From contig NZ_VDMO01000004.1 of the NCBI RefSeq assembly GCF_006335125.1, positions 124,001 through 188,000 on the forward strand: a DNA stretch of 64,000 bases, given 5' to 3'. The notes below the pieces were generated by a model. It had not been told where the DNA came from. It saw only the letters and a program-made list of their open reading frames with translations, and did no database searches. Source of the stretch: Deinococcus radiopugnans ATCC 19172 (GTDB taxonomy: Bacteria > Deinococcota > Deinococci > Deinococcales > Deinococcaceae). Shown in pieces: positions 1-14,989 of the stretch; the first letter of the stretch is position 1, and the number at the start of each line of letters is the position of its first letter. Position numbers and translations under genes: made by a program.

Positions 1-1
1 C

Positions 2-1243
<1,242 letters not shown>

Positions 1244-1258
1244 AGCTCAACCATTCTC

Positions 1259-1291
1259 GGGCGGACATCCTCTGATTCGGGATGTCCGCCC
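1259..1291 (+). terminator. Hairpin after flotillin-like gene
   Basis: A perfect 12-bp stem (GGGCGGACATCC with its complement) encloses a 9-base loop, 16 bases after the stop. No T-run follows, so it is an imperfect intrinsic terminator, in keeping with many GC-rich genomes. Confidence 0.6.
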
Positions 1292-1359
1292 TGCTGTGCC
1301 CCCTGCCCACGTCCAGACGGACGCCCTGTGACGGCCGAGTTCTGTGCCATGCTGAACCC

Positions 1360-1776
1360 GTGAGCAACCTCTATACCGCAACAGCCACCGCCACGGGCGG
1401 ACGGGCCGGACACACCAAGAGCGACGACGGACGCCTCGACCTGAACCTGAGCGTCCCCAAGGGCATGGGCGGCGACGACGGCCCCGGCACCAACCCCGAA
1501 CAGCTGTTCGCCGCCGGCTACGCGGCGTGCTTTCAGGGCGCGCTGGGCAACGTGGCCCGCCGCGACAAGATCACCCTGAGCGGTGACCAGACCATCACGG
1601 CGATGGTGGGCCTGACCAGGGACGGCGGCGCGTTTGGGCTGGACGTGGAACTCCAGGGCCACTTTCCCGGCCTGGACGAGGAACAGGCCCTGAACCTGAT
1701 GCGGGCCGCCCACGAGGTCTGCCCCTACAGCAACGCCACGCGCGGCAACGTGGACGTGCGCCTGAGCGTCAAGTAA
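1360..1776 (+). CDS. ohr: Organic hydroperoxide resistance protein, Ohr/OsmC family
   Basis: This thiol peroxidase reduces organic hydroperoxides, usually in the cytosol with lipoylated proteins as reductant. The GTG start at 1360 gives 138 residues, the normal Ohr length; an upstream in-frame start would add an unrelated proline-rich tail. The two redox cysteines lie in CFQG (about residue 60) and VCPYS (about 124), and the conserved GTNPEQLFAAGYAACF segment is intact. A CATGCT box six bases before the GTG resembles a leaderless -10. The gene stands alone between two hairpins, with no MarR-type OhrR regulator beside it. Ohr is preferred over OsmC because of length and the CPYS context. Confidence 0.92.
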   Translation: MSNLYTATATATGGRAGHTKSDDGRLDLNLSVPKGMGGDDGPGTNPEQLFAAGYAACFQGALGNVARRDKITLSGDQTITAMVGLTRDGGAFGLDVELQGHFPGLDEEQALNLMRAAHEVCPYSNATRGNVDVRLSVK

Positions 1777-1792
1777 CCCGAGCCACCAGACT

Positions 1793-1829
1793 GAGAAGAG
1801 CGCCGGGCATCGCGTCCGGCGCTCTTCTC
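1793..1829. terminator. Bidirectional terminator between ohr and the bacilliredoxin-like gene
   Basis: A perfect 14-bp stem (GAGAAGAGCGCCGG and complement) with a 9-base loop sits between two convergent genes. Confidence 0.75.
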
Positions 1830-1846
1830 GTGTGTCAAGGGATGGC

Positions 1847-2500
1847 TCAGCCCAGTTCGGCCAGCAGCTGCTGCACCCGCTGTTTCAGTTCGCCGCGCTC
1901 CTGCGGCTGGCCCAGCTGGTGCAGGCCGCCGTGGTAGGCGTCTGGATCGCCGAACAGGCGGGACAGCAGGTCAAACTCGCGCTGGCTGCGCAGGCTGGCG
2001 TCGTCACGGAAGAGGGTCACGTACTGATCCTGGAAGGCCCAGTCGCTGATCTTGCCGTCCACGAAATCGTGCATCAGGCGGCGGTACGGCTCGATGTTGT
2101 CGTCGGTCTGCACCTTGCCGGAGGCGCTGCGGGCCGGAATCTGCGCGAACACCGGCTCCAGGGCCTCGGGGGTGATGTCCCAGTTGTTGACCTCGAACTG
2201 CACCTGACCGTCCTTGAAGATCATCAGCTGGGGGCTGTGGTGAACGATGCCCGTCATCTCCGCGACGCGGTTGCTGGCGGGCCGCCAGTCCACCACACGG
2301 ATAAAGCCCACCGGCAGCTCGTGGTCTTGCAGGAAGGTTTCCAGCACGCCGAAGCCCTGCATGGTCTTGTGGCAGGTGCCGGCCTTGAACACGGCGGCCA
2401 GCGGGTAATCCGTCAGGAACTGGTCGACTTCCTGGGGGGTGGTCAGGGGAACGAGCACCTGTTTCTCGGCCTGGGATTCAGAGGGGGCAGATTGCGTCAT
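1847..2500 (-). CDS. Bacilliredoxin-like (YtxJ-type) domain fused to a colicin-immunity-like helical domain
   Basis: The protein has 217 residues. Residues about 15-120 look like YtxJ/BrxC, the monothiol bacilliredoxins that strip bacillithiol from proteins: a thioredoxin-like start, a single cysteine in AGTCHKT (about 42), then [11 protein letters not shown] and [13 protein letters not shown]. BrxC usually shows TCPIS, so the active-site context is modified (His-Lys after the Cys). Residues about 133-190 ([16 protein letters not shown] through LFGDPDAYH) resemble the four-helix colicin-D immunity fold. No nuclease toxin lies nearby, so classical immunity is unlikely. A TATGCT box six bases before ATG points to a leaderless mRNA. 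The redox assignment is fairly firm; the meaning of the fusion is unknown. Confidence 0.7.
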   Translation of the reverse strand: MTQSAPSESQAEKQVLVPLTTPQEVDQFLTDYPLAAVFKAGTCHKTMQGFGVLETFLQDHELPVGFIRVVDWRPASNRVAEMTGIVHHSPQLMIFKDGQVQFEVNNWDITPEALEPVFAQIPARSASGKVQTDDNIEPYRRLMHDFVDGKISDWAFQDQYVTLFRDDASLRSQREFDLLSRLFGDPDAYHGGLHQLGQPQERGELKQRVQQLLAELG

Positions 2501-2506
2501 GCCCTC

Positions 2507-2512
2507 AGCATA
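2507..2512 (-). promoter_or_regulatory. Leaderless -10 box (TATGCT) of the bacilliredoxin-like gene
   Basis: The TANNNT hexamer is read on the minus strand with a six-base gap to the ATG. No Shine-Dalgarno sequence is present. Confidence 0.55.
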
Positions 2513-2617
2513 CCCGCCGCTTTACAAAACGAAGTGAGGCGGCGCACAAGTGGGCGTGGATGATGGGGGACTGGAGGGCGCAGCCCAGGATGTGGCCCAC
2601 GCCTGCCCCGCCTGCCC

Positions 2618-2623
2618 TATGCT
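2618..2623 (+). promoter_or_regulatory. Leaderless -10 box (TATGCT) of the 73-residue ORF
   Basis: The hexamer lies six bases before the ATG at 2630, with no Shine-Dalgarno sequence between. Confidence 0.5.
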
Positions 2624-2629
2624 TGAACC

Positions 2630-2851
2630 ATGTCCAGTCCGCCCGAAGCCACCGAGTTCTTCAGCATGACCTACGGCGAGATCACGGTCAGCGGCTGGGT
2701 CACGCCGGACGTGCTGCGCCGGGTGGAGGCGGGTGAGGTGATCCGGTTCGTCGTCTACGGGGCGATGAGCGCCGACATCAGTCTGGGAGACCTGACCTGT
2801 AGTTTTGCGGGCGGCGAACTCGCCCCGTTCGGACTGCCCGAGGGGAATTAG
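2630..2851 (+). CDS. Small hypothetical protein
   Basis: The 73-residue product is not recognised as a known family. It reads as a compact acidic protein with alternating beta-type segments (FSMTYGEITVSGWV, VIRFVVYGAM), no signal peptide and no cysteine pair. The upstream TATGCT box and GC-rich third positions favour a real gene. Its TAG stop is completed by the first base of the inserted inverted-repeat element. Without the element the gene would end in TAA at almost the same residue, so the insertion did not truncate it. Confidence 0.6.
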   Translation: MSSPPEATEFFSMTYGEITVSGWVTPDVLRRVEAGEVIRFVVYGAMSADISLGDLTCSFAGGELAPFGLPEGN

Positions 2852-2940
2852 AGCATTTGTCATAAGAGCTGTTTCCTTTTGACCGAACGGACTGGCACAG
2901 CTCGCAGAGAGGGAGTGAATTTCAACGAGCAGTTGGGACT

Positions 2941-3080
2941 GATACGGACTCCGATTGAAAGGTGTTGAAAACACCTGGAAATCCGAGCGAAGCGAGCAGG
3001 AGAAAAACGGGTTCCGGACGTGGAGTGTAGAAATCGGAGGTGTCCCGATTTCTACACGAAACAAACGGAATCCGTATGAT
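2941..3080. repeat. Structured tandem repeat, copy 1
   Basis: The 140-bp unit is bounded by GATACGGACTCCG and CGGAATCCGTATGAT, near-perfect inverted ends. It contains two further stems, AGGTGTT/AACACCT close to the left end and GTGTAGAAATCGG/CCGATTTCTACAC close to the right end. It resembles the small non-coding repeats known from Deinococcus genomes. Confidence 0.75.
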
Positions 3081-3217
3081 ACGGATTCCGATTGAATCGT
3101 TTGCAAAAACGATAAAATCCGAGCGGACGCGAGTAGGAAAGAATACGGGTTTCGCGTATGGATTAACCCAGCGGCGCTTTCCTGATGGGTTAAGGAATTA
3201 AGCGGAATCCGTATGAT
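3078..3217. repeat. Structured tandem repeat, copy 2
   Basis: The unit has the same boundaries and period (137 bp) as copy 1 and shares the GAT junction with it. The two internal stems sit at the same positions but differ in sequence: ATCGTTT/AAACGAT and TTAACCCA/TGGGTTAA. Pairing is kept while sequence changes, which indicates selection on structure. Confidence 0.75.
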
Positions 3218-3286
3218 TCAGCTCCGAAGGAGAGAATGGAGGCATCAGAAGTCTTCTTTTCTGATGCTGCAATTCGGACAACTGCT

Positions 3287-4228
3287 CTAATCCAGCGTCC
3301 AGGCCACGGCTTTCAGGTGCGTGGCCTCCGGAAAATCCTCGCCTGCGCCCAGACGCTGGGCAGCATGCTCCCGTCGTCCAGCGTCCTCCAGGCCCAGCCG
3401 GACCATGCGCTCGAAGCTGGCCGCCGGCACCCCCGCGTGGTTGAGCAGGGTGAGCAGCCCCCCGCCCGGCGCGGTCACGGCCGCCGCCAGCGCCGCCAGC
3501 CGCCCGTAATCCCGCTCCGCACGCCAGAGGCCGGTCTTGCCCCGCGCGAAGCTGGGCGGATCCAGAACCACCAAGTCAAAGGCGTCGCCGCGCCGCGCCA
3601 GCCGCCGGAACCAGTCGAAGACGTCGCCGTACAGAAAATCGTCATCCGGGGCATTCAGGCCGCTCAGCGCGTAGTTCTCCTGCCCCCAGGCCAGCACCTT
3701 GCGCGACAGGTCCACGTTCTTGACCGTGGCCGAGCCGCCCAGCGCCGCGTTCAGGCCGAAGCCGCAGGTGTAGGCGAAGGCGTTCAGCACCCGCGCCGGG
3801 GCGTGCTGCCGGACCCACCCCCGCGCCGGGCGGGCGTCGGCGAACAGGCCGATGCTCAGATCCGAGCCGGGGCGGATGACGTAGGGCACGCCGTTTTCCA
3901 GCGCGGTGACTTCTGCCCGCGCCTCACCCCAGACTGGCCCCGGCGGCGAGAGCCATTCGCGGGCCACGTTCGCCGCGTGACGTGCCTCGGGGGGGCGGCG
4001 CTTGAGGTACACGCCGGCCAGCCCCGCCGCCGCCGCGCAGGCCCCGGCCAGTTCGGCCTCCTCCTGCGGTGAGAAGTCCGCGTACAGGCTGAGGACCCCG
4101 GCATCCCCGGCGAGATCCAGCGCGAACTGCCCAGCCGTCTCGGTGGTGTGGACGCCCCGGTAGAAGGTGGTGCCCTGCGCGGGCAGATGGGCGCGGCGGG
4201 CCAGCAGGGGCGCGAGGCGGTCAATCAT
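3287..4228 (-). CDS. Class I SAM-dependent rRNA methyltransferase, RlmI/RlmK-like
   Basis: This 313-residue cytosolic enzyme should transfer methyl groups from S-adenosylmethionine to rRNA. The Rossmann domain occupies about residues 100-290: motif [13 protein letters not shown], an acidic ribose-binding position in NVDLSRK, and the catalytic-loop motif DPPSFARGK characteristic of RlmI-type m5C methyltransferases. The N-terminal 90 residues are short compared with full RlmI and lack a clear PUA domain, so the exact target base is open. Its stop codon is formed at the border of the neighbouring inverted-repeat element. It is convergent with the small ORF upstream. Confidence 0.8.
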   Translation of the reverse strand: MIDRLAPLLARRAHLPAQGTTFYRGVHTTETAGQFALDLAGDAGVLSLYADFSPQEEAELAGACAAAAGLAGVYLKRRPPEARHAANVAREWLSPPGPVWGEARAEVTALENGVPYVIRPGSDLSIGLFADARPARGWVRQHAPARVLNAFAYTCGFGLNAALGGSATVKNVDLSRKVLAWGQENYALSGLNAPDDDFLYGDVFDWFRRLARRGDAFDLVVLDPPSFARGKTGLWRAERDYGRLAALAAAVTAPGGGLLTLLNHAGVPAASFERMVRLGLEDAGRREHAAQRLGAGEDFPEATHLKAVAWTLD

Positions 4229-4261
4229 GCACTGCGTGGCGGGCGGGCCGAGAAGCGGTCA

Positions 4262-5179
<918 letters not shown>

Positions 5180-5329
5180 GGTGCGGTCCTCCAGGCAACG
5201 GCGGAGGCAGGTGGGAGAAACAGACGGAGATCACACATCAATTGGCGAGGGTAGCACGCGGACGCCGGGCAGCCCGGCCCCGGATCGGCCCTGACCGTGG
5301 AGAGCCCCGGTGTCTGGTCAGCCCCCGGC

Positions 5330-5791
5330 TCAATCCGCCAAGTAACGGATGAATTCCCGCATGGCGTTCACGCACGCGCCCTTCTCGCCCTCGGCGCTGC
5401 TGCCGGTCACGGTCCTCAGCAGACCCGCGTCGTTCAGGTACAGCTGGGAGACCTTGTACGTCTCGCCGCCCTGCTTGTAGTCGTAGGCGGCCAGCACCGC
5501 CCAGAACCCGGCGCGGTCCACCGGCTGGATCACCACGGTGCCCATCGTCTTGCTCAGCTGCTTGCGGAGCTTGGTCGCGAAGGCCAGCGCCTCGGGCTGC
5601 GAGGCCAGGACCGGGAACGCCTGACCGGTGCGCTCCTCGCGCAGCAGGCAGGCCCCGCTGGTGTCGGTCCAGACGCGGGCGTCCCCCCCCACCGGCACCC
5701 AGCCGTTCATCGGCACGATCAGGGCGGAGGCGTGTGAACCCAGCAGGCTCAGGGCAAGGAGGGTCACGAGGGCAGGGCGCGGCAGGGACAT
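5330..5791 (-). CDS. Secreted protein of unknown function
   Basis: The product (153 residues from the ATG at 5791) starts with a clear signal peptide (basic start, LVTLLALSLLGSHASA). The mature part has two cysteines, in GACLLREE and GACVNAMRE, which could pair outside the membrane. No family is recognised. A GTG three codons upstream is possible, but it would start directly against a TAGCCT box. Confidence 0.65.
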   Translation of the reverse strand: MSLPRPALVTLLALSLLGSHASALIVPMNGWVPVGGDARVWTDTSGACLLREERTGQAFPVLASQPEALAFATKLRKQLSKTMGTVVIQPVDRAGFWAVLAAYDYKQGGETYKVSQLYLNDAGLLRTVTGSSAEGEKGACVNAMREFIRYLAD

Positions 5792-5875
5792 AATGCCCAC
5801 GAGGCTAACAGTCCGGTCTCTGGCAATCGTTAAGGGTGTGCTCAGGCAGATGAGGACGCGCGGCGGCGGACGCGG

Positions 5876-6490
5876 TCAGCCCAGCGCGGCGACGCGGGCC
5901 TCCAGCCCGGCCCTGACCGCAGGCCACTCGCCGCGCAGCACGCTAAAGACCACGCTGTCGCGGGCATAGCCGCCGGACACCACCTGATACTGCCGCAGCG
6001 TGCCCTCCTGCACCGCGCCCAGCTTGTGCATGGCGCGCAGGCTGCGGGCGTTGCGGGCGTCCACCTTGAACTGCACGCGGCCCGCGCCCAGGACCTCGAA
6101 GGCGCGGGCCATCAGCAGCAGCTTGGCCTCCGGGTTGACGGCGCCGCCCTGCGCGGCAGGCAGCAGCATGGTCCCGACCTCCACCCAGCGGTCTGCCCAG
6201 CGGATCTCGGAGTAGCTGATGCGGCCCACGGTCACGCCGCTTTCCACCCGCCGAACAGCGAAATTGATGCGCTGCGGCAGGGCGTTCAGCCGCCCGATGT
6301 ATTCGGCCCAGGCGGCAGGCGTGGCCTCGGACGGTCCGCCCCGCGACAGCAGCCGCACCATTTCATCGTCTGCCCCAGCGCACAGGTCGGGGGCGTGCGA
6401 TTCGGTCAGTCCTTCCAGAAAGACCTGTCGGCCCGTCAGTGTGGGCGTCTGGAACCACTCGGCTTCGGGGGCAGGCGCGTCAGGGGTCAC
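5876..6490 (-). CDS. GNAT-family N-acetyltransferase, RimJ/RimL type
   Basis: This 204-residue enzyme of the acetyl-CoA-dependent GNAT fold has the RimL-like opening (TGRQVFLEGLTESHAPDL), a central strand pair (VGRISYSEIRW), and the downstream segment VQFKVDARNARSLRAMHKLGAV, where Asn-x-x-Ser and the helix after it usually contact CoA. The substrate cannot be deduced. The GTG start at 6490 is preceded at seven bases by TACACT, a leaderless -10 pattern. The gene stands alone before rlmH on the same strand, about 50 bp away. Confidence 0.8.
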   Translation of the reverse strand: MTPDAPAPEAEWFQTPTLTGRQVFLEGLTESHAPDLCAGADDEMVRLLSRGGPSEATPAAWAEYIGRLNALPQRINFAVRRVESGVTVGRISYSEIRWADRWVEVGTMLLPAAQGGAVNPEAKLLLMARAFEVLGAGRVQFKVDARNARSLRAMHKLGAVQEGTLRQYQVVSGGYARDSVVFSVLRGEWPAVRAGLEARVAALG

Positions 6491-6497
6491 GGCGCAG

Positions 6498-6503
6498 AGT
6501 GTA
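6498..6503 (-). promoter_or_regulatory. Leaderless -10 box (TACACT) of the GNAT gene
   Basis: The hexamer has a seven-base gap to the GTG start on the minus strand. Confidence 0.5.
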
Positions 6504-6544
6504 GGACAGCGGGACCTCCGGCTGTCAAACGGGCGGACAGGCGC

Positions 6545-6985
6545 CTAGCCCCGGTGGTACGGCTCGCCCGCGCTGATGGTGGCCGCGCGGTACAGCGCCT
6601 CGGCCAGCACCACCATGGCCAGATCGTGCGGCAGGGTCAGCTCGCCCAGGCTCCACAGCGCGTCGGCCCCGGCCCGCAGCTCGTCGGTGTGGCCCTCGGG
6701 GCCGCCCACCGCGAACGCCAGTTCCCCGGTGCCGCCCAGCGCGCGGGCGTCCAGGTACGCGCTCAGGCCCTCCGAGGTGAACTGCCGCCCACGCGGGTCC
6801 AGCAGGATCAACGGGGCCTTGCCGGCGGCCCGGCGCACCGCCTCGCTCTCGGCGGCCTGCGTCTTGCCCGAGACGCGGCTGACCTGCAGCTTGTGGTAGC
6901 GCCGCAGCCGCGTGGCGTACTCGTCCCAGCCCGCGCGGGCGTAGGCCAGCCGGGGTTCTCCAACGGTGATCAGGTGCAGCCTCAC
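6545..6985 (-). CDS. rlmH: 23S rRNA (pseudouridine1915-N3)-methyltransferase
   Basis: RlmH methylates pseudouridine 1915 of helix 69 on assembled 70S ribosomes. The 146-residue length is typical. The SPOUT features are visible: LILLDPRGRQFTSE, the knot segment LAFAVGGPEGH, and the C-terminal LPHDLAMVVLAEALYRA with the closing PYHRG. A GTG start with TAGGCT eight bases upstream suggests leaderless expression. Confidence 0.95.
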   Translation of the reverse strand: MRLHLITVGEPRLAYARAGWDEYATRLRRYHKLQVSRVSGKTQAAESEAVRRAAGKAPLILLDPRGRQFTSEGLSAYLDARALGGTGELAFAVGGPEGHTDELRAGADALWSLGELTLPHDLAMVVLAEALYRAATISAGEPYHRG

Positions 6986-6993
6986 AGGGTTCC

Positions 6994-6999
6994 AGCCTA
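6994..6999 (-). promoter_or_regulatory. Leaderless -10 box (TAGGCT) of rlmH
   Basis: The hexamer has an eight-base gap to the GTG start of rlmH. Confidence 0.5.
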
Positions 7000-7062
7000 A
7001 ACCTTCTGGTTCAGCGCAGGGCAGCGTGAGCCGACTGACGGCGTGTGGCCGCCGCTGACCGC

Positions 7063-7068
7063 TAGACT
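7063..7068 (+). promoter_or_regulatory. -10 box (TAGACT) of the small operon ending in rsmI
   Basis: TAGACT lies seven bases before the ATG of a 21-codon leader ORF (7076). This is consistent with transcription starting at or next to that ATG. Confidence 0.5.
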
Positions 7069-7075
7069 GTGTGGC

Positions 7076-7141
7076 ATGGTTCTGTCCGCCCCTCCCCAGA
7101 GCGGCACCCTCTGTGACGCTGTCCAGTGGGGCGGTGCGTGA
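7076..7141 (+). CDS. Putative 21-residue leader peptide coupled to the next gene
   Basis: The ORF runs ATG GTT CTG TCC to GGT GCG TGA. Its TGA overlaps the GTG of the downstream gene as GTGA. It follows a TAGACT box by seven bases, so it would be read from a leaderless mRNA. It has no homology that can be judged. Its role is inferred as translational coupling of the operon start. Confidence 0.4.
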   Translation: MVLSAPPQSGTLCDAVQWGGA

Positions 7142-7566
7142 ACTACGCAGCCACGCTGGCGGTCATGGTGGTGCTGGCCTTCTGCTTTCCGCTGACGTTG
7201 CGGCTGGGCGCGGGCTTCGGGGTCTCGGAAACCATCTCGATCTCGGTGCTGGGCGCCCTGCTGACCTTCGGGCTGGCGCTGTATCTGGTGCGCTGGCAGG
7301 TGGGGCGTCATCAGCAGGCGCTGTCCAGAATGGAAAAGGCCCGCGCGCAGATTCTGGCGGACCCGGAAAACCCCCGCGCGTACTTCGTGGGCGGTGAGCA
7401 TCTGGGCGCCCTGCTGCTGCGGCTAGACCGCCGGCGCGAGGCCGCTGAAGTCATTGACCGCTACGCCCGGCTGGGCGGGGCGCGCGAATCGGAAATTGTG
7501 GCACTTCAGGAAGCATTGTCCAGGGCCAACCGGCGGCAACGCCGCGCCCAGGGGAGGGAAGCATGA
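7138..7566 (+). CDS. Membrane-anchored protein with TPR-like cytosolic part
   Basis: From the GTG at 7138 (GGGGCGG seven bases before, and GTGA overlap with the leader ORF) the product has 142 residues. There are two hydrophobic segments at the N-terminus (VMVVLAFCFPLTLRLGAG and ISVLGALLTFGLALYLV), then a helical basic region with one TPR-like repeat (PRAYFVGGEHLGALLLRLDR, about 80-120). It is the first main gene of an ATGA-linked operon with an 86-residue protein and rsmI. No named family is recognised. Confidence 0.65.
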   Translation: MNYAATLAVMVVLAFCFPLTLRLGAGFGVSETISISVLGALLTFGLALYLVRWQVGRHQQALSRMEKARAQILADPENPRAYFVGGEHLGALLLRLDRRREAAEVIDRYARLGGARESEIVALQEALSRANRRQRRAQGREA

Positions 7567-7815
7567 GAGCCTACAAGGGCGTCGTGGAAAACGGGGTGGT
7601 GGTGGTGCTGGGCACCCGCCTGCCTGAGGGCACGGTGGTCACCGTCACCGTGGGCGAGGGCGAACTGCTGCGCGCCCGCATCACCAACGTGCTCAAACGG
7701 CCGCGCAAGGTCAAGGTCAGGCTCAAACCCAACGTCGGACTGGCCGCCACCGGCACGGACGGCGCGGGGCTGGTGGGCGCCCGCCTGACGCTGGGCGGCC
7801 CGCCGTCTGGAGCCG

Positions 7816-7823
<8 letters not shown>
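7563..7823 (+). CDS. Small DUF104/AF2212-antitoxin-like protein
   Basis: The 86-residue protein opens MRAYKGVVENGVVVVLG and continues LPEGTVVTVTVGEGE, the beta-rich pattern of the AF2212/DUF104 group often annotated as antitoxins. No PIN-type toxin follows; the next gene is rsmI. The second half (KRPRKVKVRLKPN) is strongly basic and could bind RNA. It overlaps both neighbours (ATGA upstream, eight bases downstream). The family resemblance is weak and the function open. Confidence 0.5.
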
Positions 7824-8718
<895 letters not shown>

Positions 8719-8794
8719 GCCGGCCTGCACCGGACGCCCCTGCCCGCCTCCTTTTCCCCACACTTTTTCCACTTCCCACAAAGCGAGACTGACC

Positions 8795-9802
<1,008 letters not shown>

Positions 9803-9817
9803 CGCGGGCATCGAAAA

Positions 9818-9854
9818 GGGCGGAACGCAGGGACTGATTCCCCACGTTCCGCCC
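9818..9854. terminator. Bidirectional terminator between pfkA and the binding-protein gene
   Basis: GGGCGGAACG pairs with CGTTCCGCCC around a 17-base loop that can form a further short stem. It sits between convergent genes. Confidence 0.65.
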
Positions 9855-9866
9855 GCCTTCTGCCGG

Positions 9867-11021
<1,155 letters not shown>

Positions 11022-11138
11022 TCTTTCCTCCGTGACATCGGCCTTCCATAACAATGGTGCAGTTCGGTAAAATCCGGCTCCGTCTATACAATGGACCGAA
11101 TTTTGCCAGGCCAGAAATGACTTAAATCAGATCTGGTC

Positions 11139-11167
11139 ACCCTATCAATCCTCCTCTCACCTGTCAA
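11139..11167 (-). promoter_or_regulatory. Promoter of the orphan Liv-type binding protein
   Basis: The -35 TTGACA (11162-11167) and -10 TAGGGT (11139-11144) are separated by 17 bp on the minus strand. The leader of about 110 bases contains an imperfect inverted repeat (AAAATCCGG at 11069-11077 with CCGAATTTT at 11096-11104), a candidate operator or hairpin. Confidence 0.6.
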
Positions 11168-11406
11168 ACAAGATCAGGCAAATGTCAAGACAATCCTGGC
11201 CTTCAGATCAGATGACCCACTGCTCTACACGGTTTATGCCGGAAACAGGAACGGCGTTTCCGACGCGAAAACGGCCCCACAGCTTGGCGAGACCATGACC
11301 TGTCGCAGGTGCGGCCCTACCCTGGGCAAGGTCGTTTCCGCTGAGCCGCCTACAGCGCCCCTGCCGTGCGGTTCGTGAGCGCGCCTGCACTGCACCTTCT
11401 CCAGCG
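11168..11406. other. Non-coding stretch between the binding-protein promoter and the MgtC-like gene
   Basis: No convincing gene is visible. A 7-bp hairpin (CGGAAAC with GTTTCCG, 11240-11262) could end the MgtC-like transcript. The rest shows nothing recognisable. Confidence 0.4.
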
Positions 11407-12084
11407 TCACCGCATCAACAGGTCCAGCAGGCCGGGAACGTTGCGGCACTCGCGCGTCAGGGCCATCAGGTCCGGGGCGCTGATGCGGCTGACCTCCAGT
11501 TCGTACTCGTCGTACCCCTGCTTGTTGTTCAGCTGCAGCCGGCGGTAGCGGCAGCGGGCGCCGGCCTGCACCGCCCGGCGCTCGATCTCGGCGGCCCCGT
11601 CCGCACCCGAGTCGAACCGCAGCGTCAGGGTGTAGCGGCGCATCAGGCTCTTCTGCGTCTGCTCCAGCCGCTTGACCCCCCGCAGGATCAGCAGGGCCAG
11701 GACCGTGGACGCCACCGCCCCCACGTACAGGCCGGCCCCCACCGCCAGCCCGATGGCGGCCACCACCCAGATGCTCGCGGCGGTGGTCAGGTTGCGAATG
11801 GTCTCGGTTTCGCGCCGCAGCAGAATCACGCCGGCCCCCAGGAACCCGATGCCGCTGACCACCTGCGCCGCCACCCGCGACGGGTCCAGCACCACGTGCG
11901 GCAGCCCGATGACGCGCATGAACCCCTCGCTCGACACAATCAGCAGCAGCGCCGATCCCAGCGCCACCAGCGCGTGCGTGCGCGGCCCCGCCGCCGGTTC
12001 CACCCGCAAGCGGTCCAGCCCCAGCAGGGTACCCAGCACGACGGCCAGACACAGCCGCACCATCACTTCGGTCACCGAGGTCAC
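11407..12084 (-). CDS. MgtC/SapB-family membrane protein
   Basis: The 225-residue protein has four to five N-terminal transmembrane segments with the family pattern: LCLAVVLGTLLGLDR, THALVALGSALLL, QVVSGIGFLGAGVILLR and LTTAASIWVVAAIGLAVG. A soluble C-terminal part of about 80 residues may be an ACT-like domain. MgtC proteins are linked to magnesium starvation and in pathogens inhibit the F1Fo ATPase; the role in free-living bacteria is less clear. The GTG start is preceded by GGAGG about ten bases upstream. Confidence 0.88.
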   Translation of the reverse strand: MTSVTEVMVRLCLAVVLGTLLGLDRLRVEPAAGPRTHALVALGSALLLIVSSEGFMRVIGLPHVVLDPSRVAAQVVSGIGFLGAGVILLRRETETIRNLTTAASIWVVAAIGLAVGAGLYVGAVASTVLALLILRGVKRLEQTQKSLMRRYTLTLRFDSGADGAAEIERRAVQAGARCRYRRLQLNNKQGYDEYELEVSRISAPDLMALTRECRNVPGLLDLLMR

Positions 12085-12104
12085 GTCGCTTCAGCCTCCT
12101 TTTG

Positions 12105-12128
12105 GTCTGTACTCATTAGTCTGTACTC
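12105..12128. repeat. Direct repeat upstream of the MgtC-like gene
   Basis: GTCTGTACTC occurs at 12105-12114 and 12119-12128, a 14-bp period, in the region where the promoter of the MgtC-like gene is expected. It could be a regulator site. Confidence 0.35.
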
Positions 12129-12253
12129 GTCCCTTCGTTCTCCGGCACTCGACTGAGCAACTCAACAGTCCGAAGTTTAGACCACGCCTCGCCCACCCCA
12201 CGCTCCGGGCAGGCGGCCTGAACGCGGCGGGCCGACACAGGGGGCCGCGCATT

Positions 12254-12281
12254 TTGCCTTCCCGAATGGCTGTGCTATCTT
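12254..12281 (+). promoter_or_regulatory. Promoter of the SRP RNA gene
   Basis: The -35 TTGCCT (12254-12259) and -10 TATCTT (12276-12281) are separated by 16 bp and lie seven to eight bases before the predicted RNA 5' end. Confidence 0.5.
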
Positions 12282-12288
12282 CTACGGC

Positions 12289-12390
<102 letters not shown>

Positions 12391-12417
12391 TTTTTCTGTT
12401 CACTGGCATGCCAGTGA

Positions 12418-13623
<1,206 letters not shown>

Positions 13624-13737
13624 ACGGATGGGGAGCGGACAGCCCAGGGGCAGCGCGTCGACAGATTTCTGATGCGCGTGAGCGATTCAGCACCACTCCT
13701 CTTCTCTTCTTTTCACACGGCAACTTATAGACATCTT

Positions 13738-14977
<1,240 letters not shown>

Positions 14978-14989
14978 CAGAATGGAGGC

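Larger units (their letters stand above)
2851..3287. mobile_element. Non-autonomous inverted-repeat element (MITE-like) with TA target duplication
   Basis: The 437-bp segment begins GAGCATTTGTC and ends GACAACTGCTC, an 11-bp terminal inverted repeat with one mismatch. It is flanked on both sides by TA (2849-2850 and 3288-3289). It carries no ORF of transposase size. It holds two tandem structured repeats (2941-3217) and, near the right end, a 9-bp hairpin (GCATCAGAA and complement, 3241-3266). TA duplication suits an IS630/Tc1-type or IS5-type transposase acting in trans. It is clearly lower in GC than the flanks. The borders are seen directly; mobility is inferred. Confidence 0.72.

Noticed and set aside
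11234..12052. 272-codon minus frame overlapping the MgtC-like gene
   Set aside because: Gly/Arg/Ala-rich shifted frame; the other frame has transmembrane segments of a known family.
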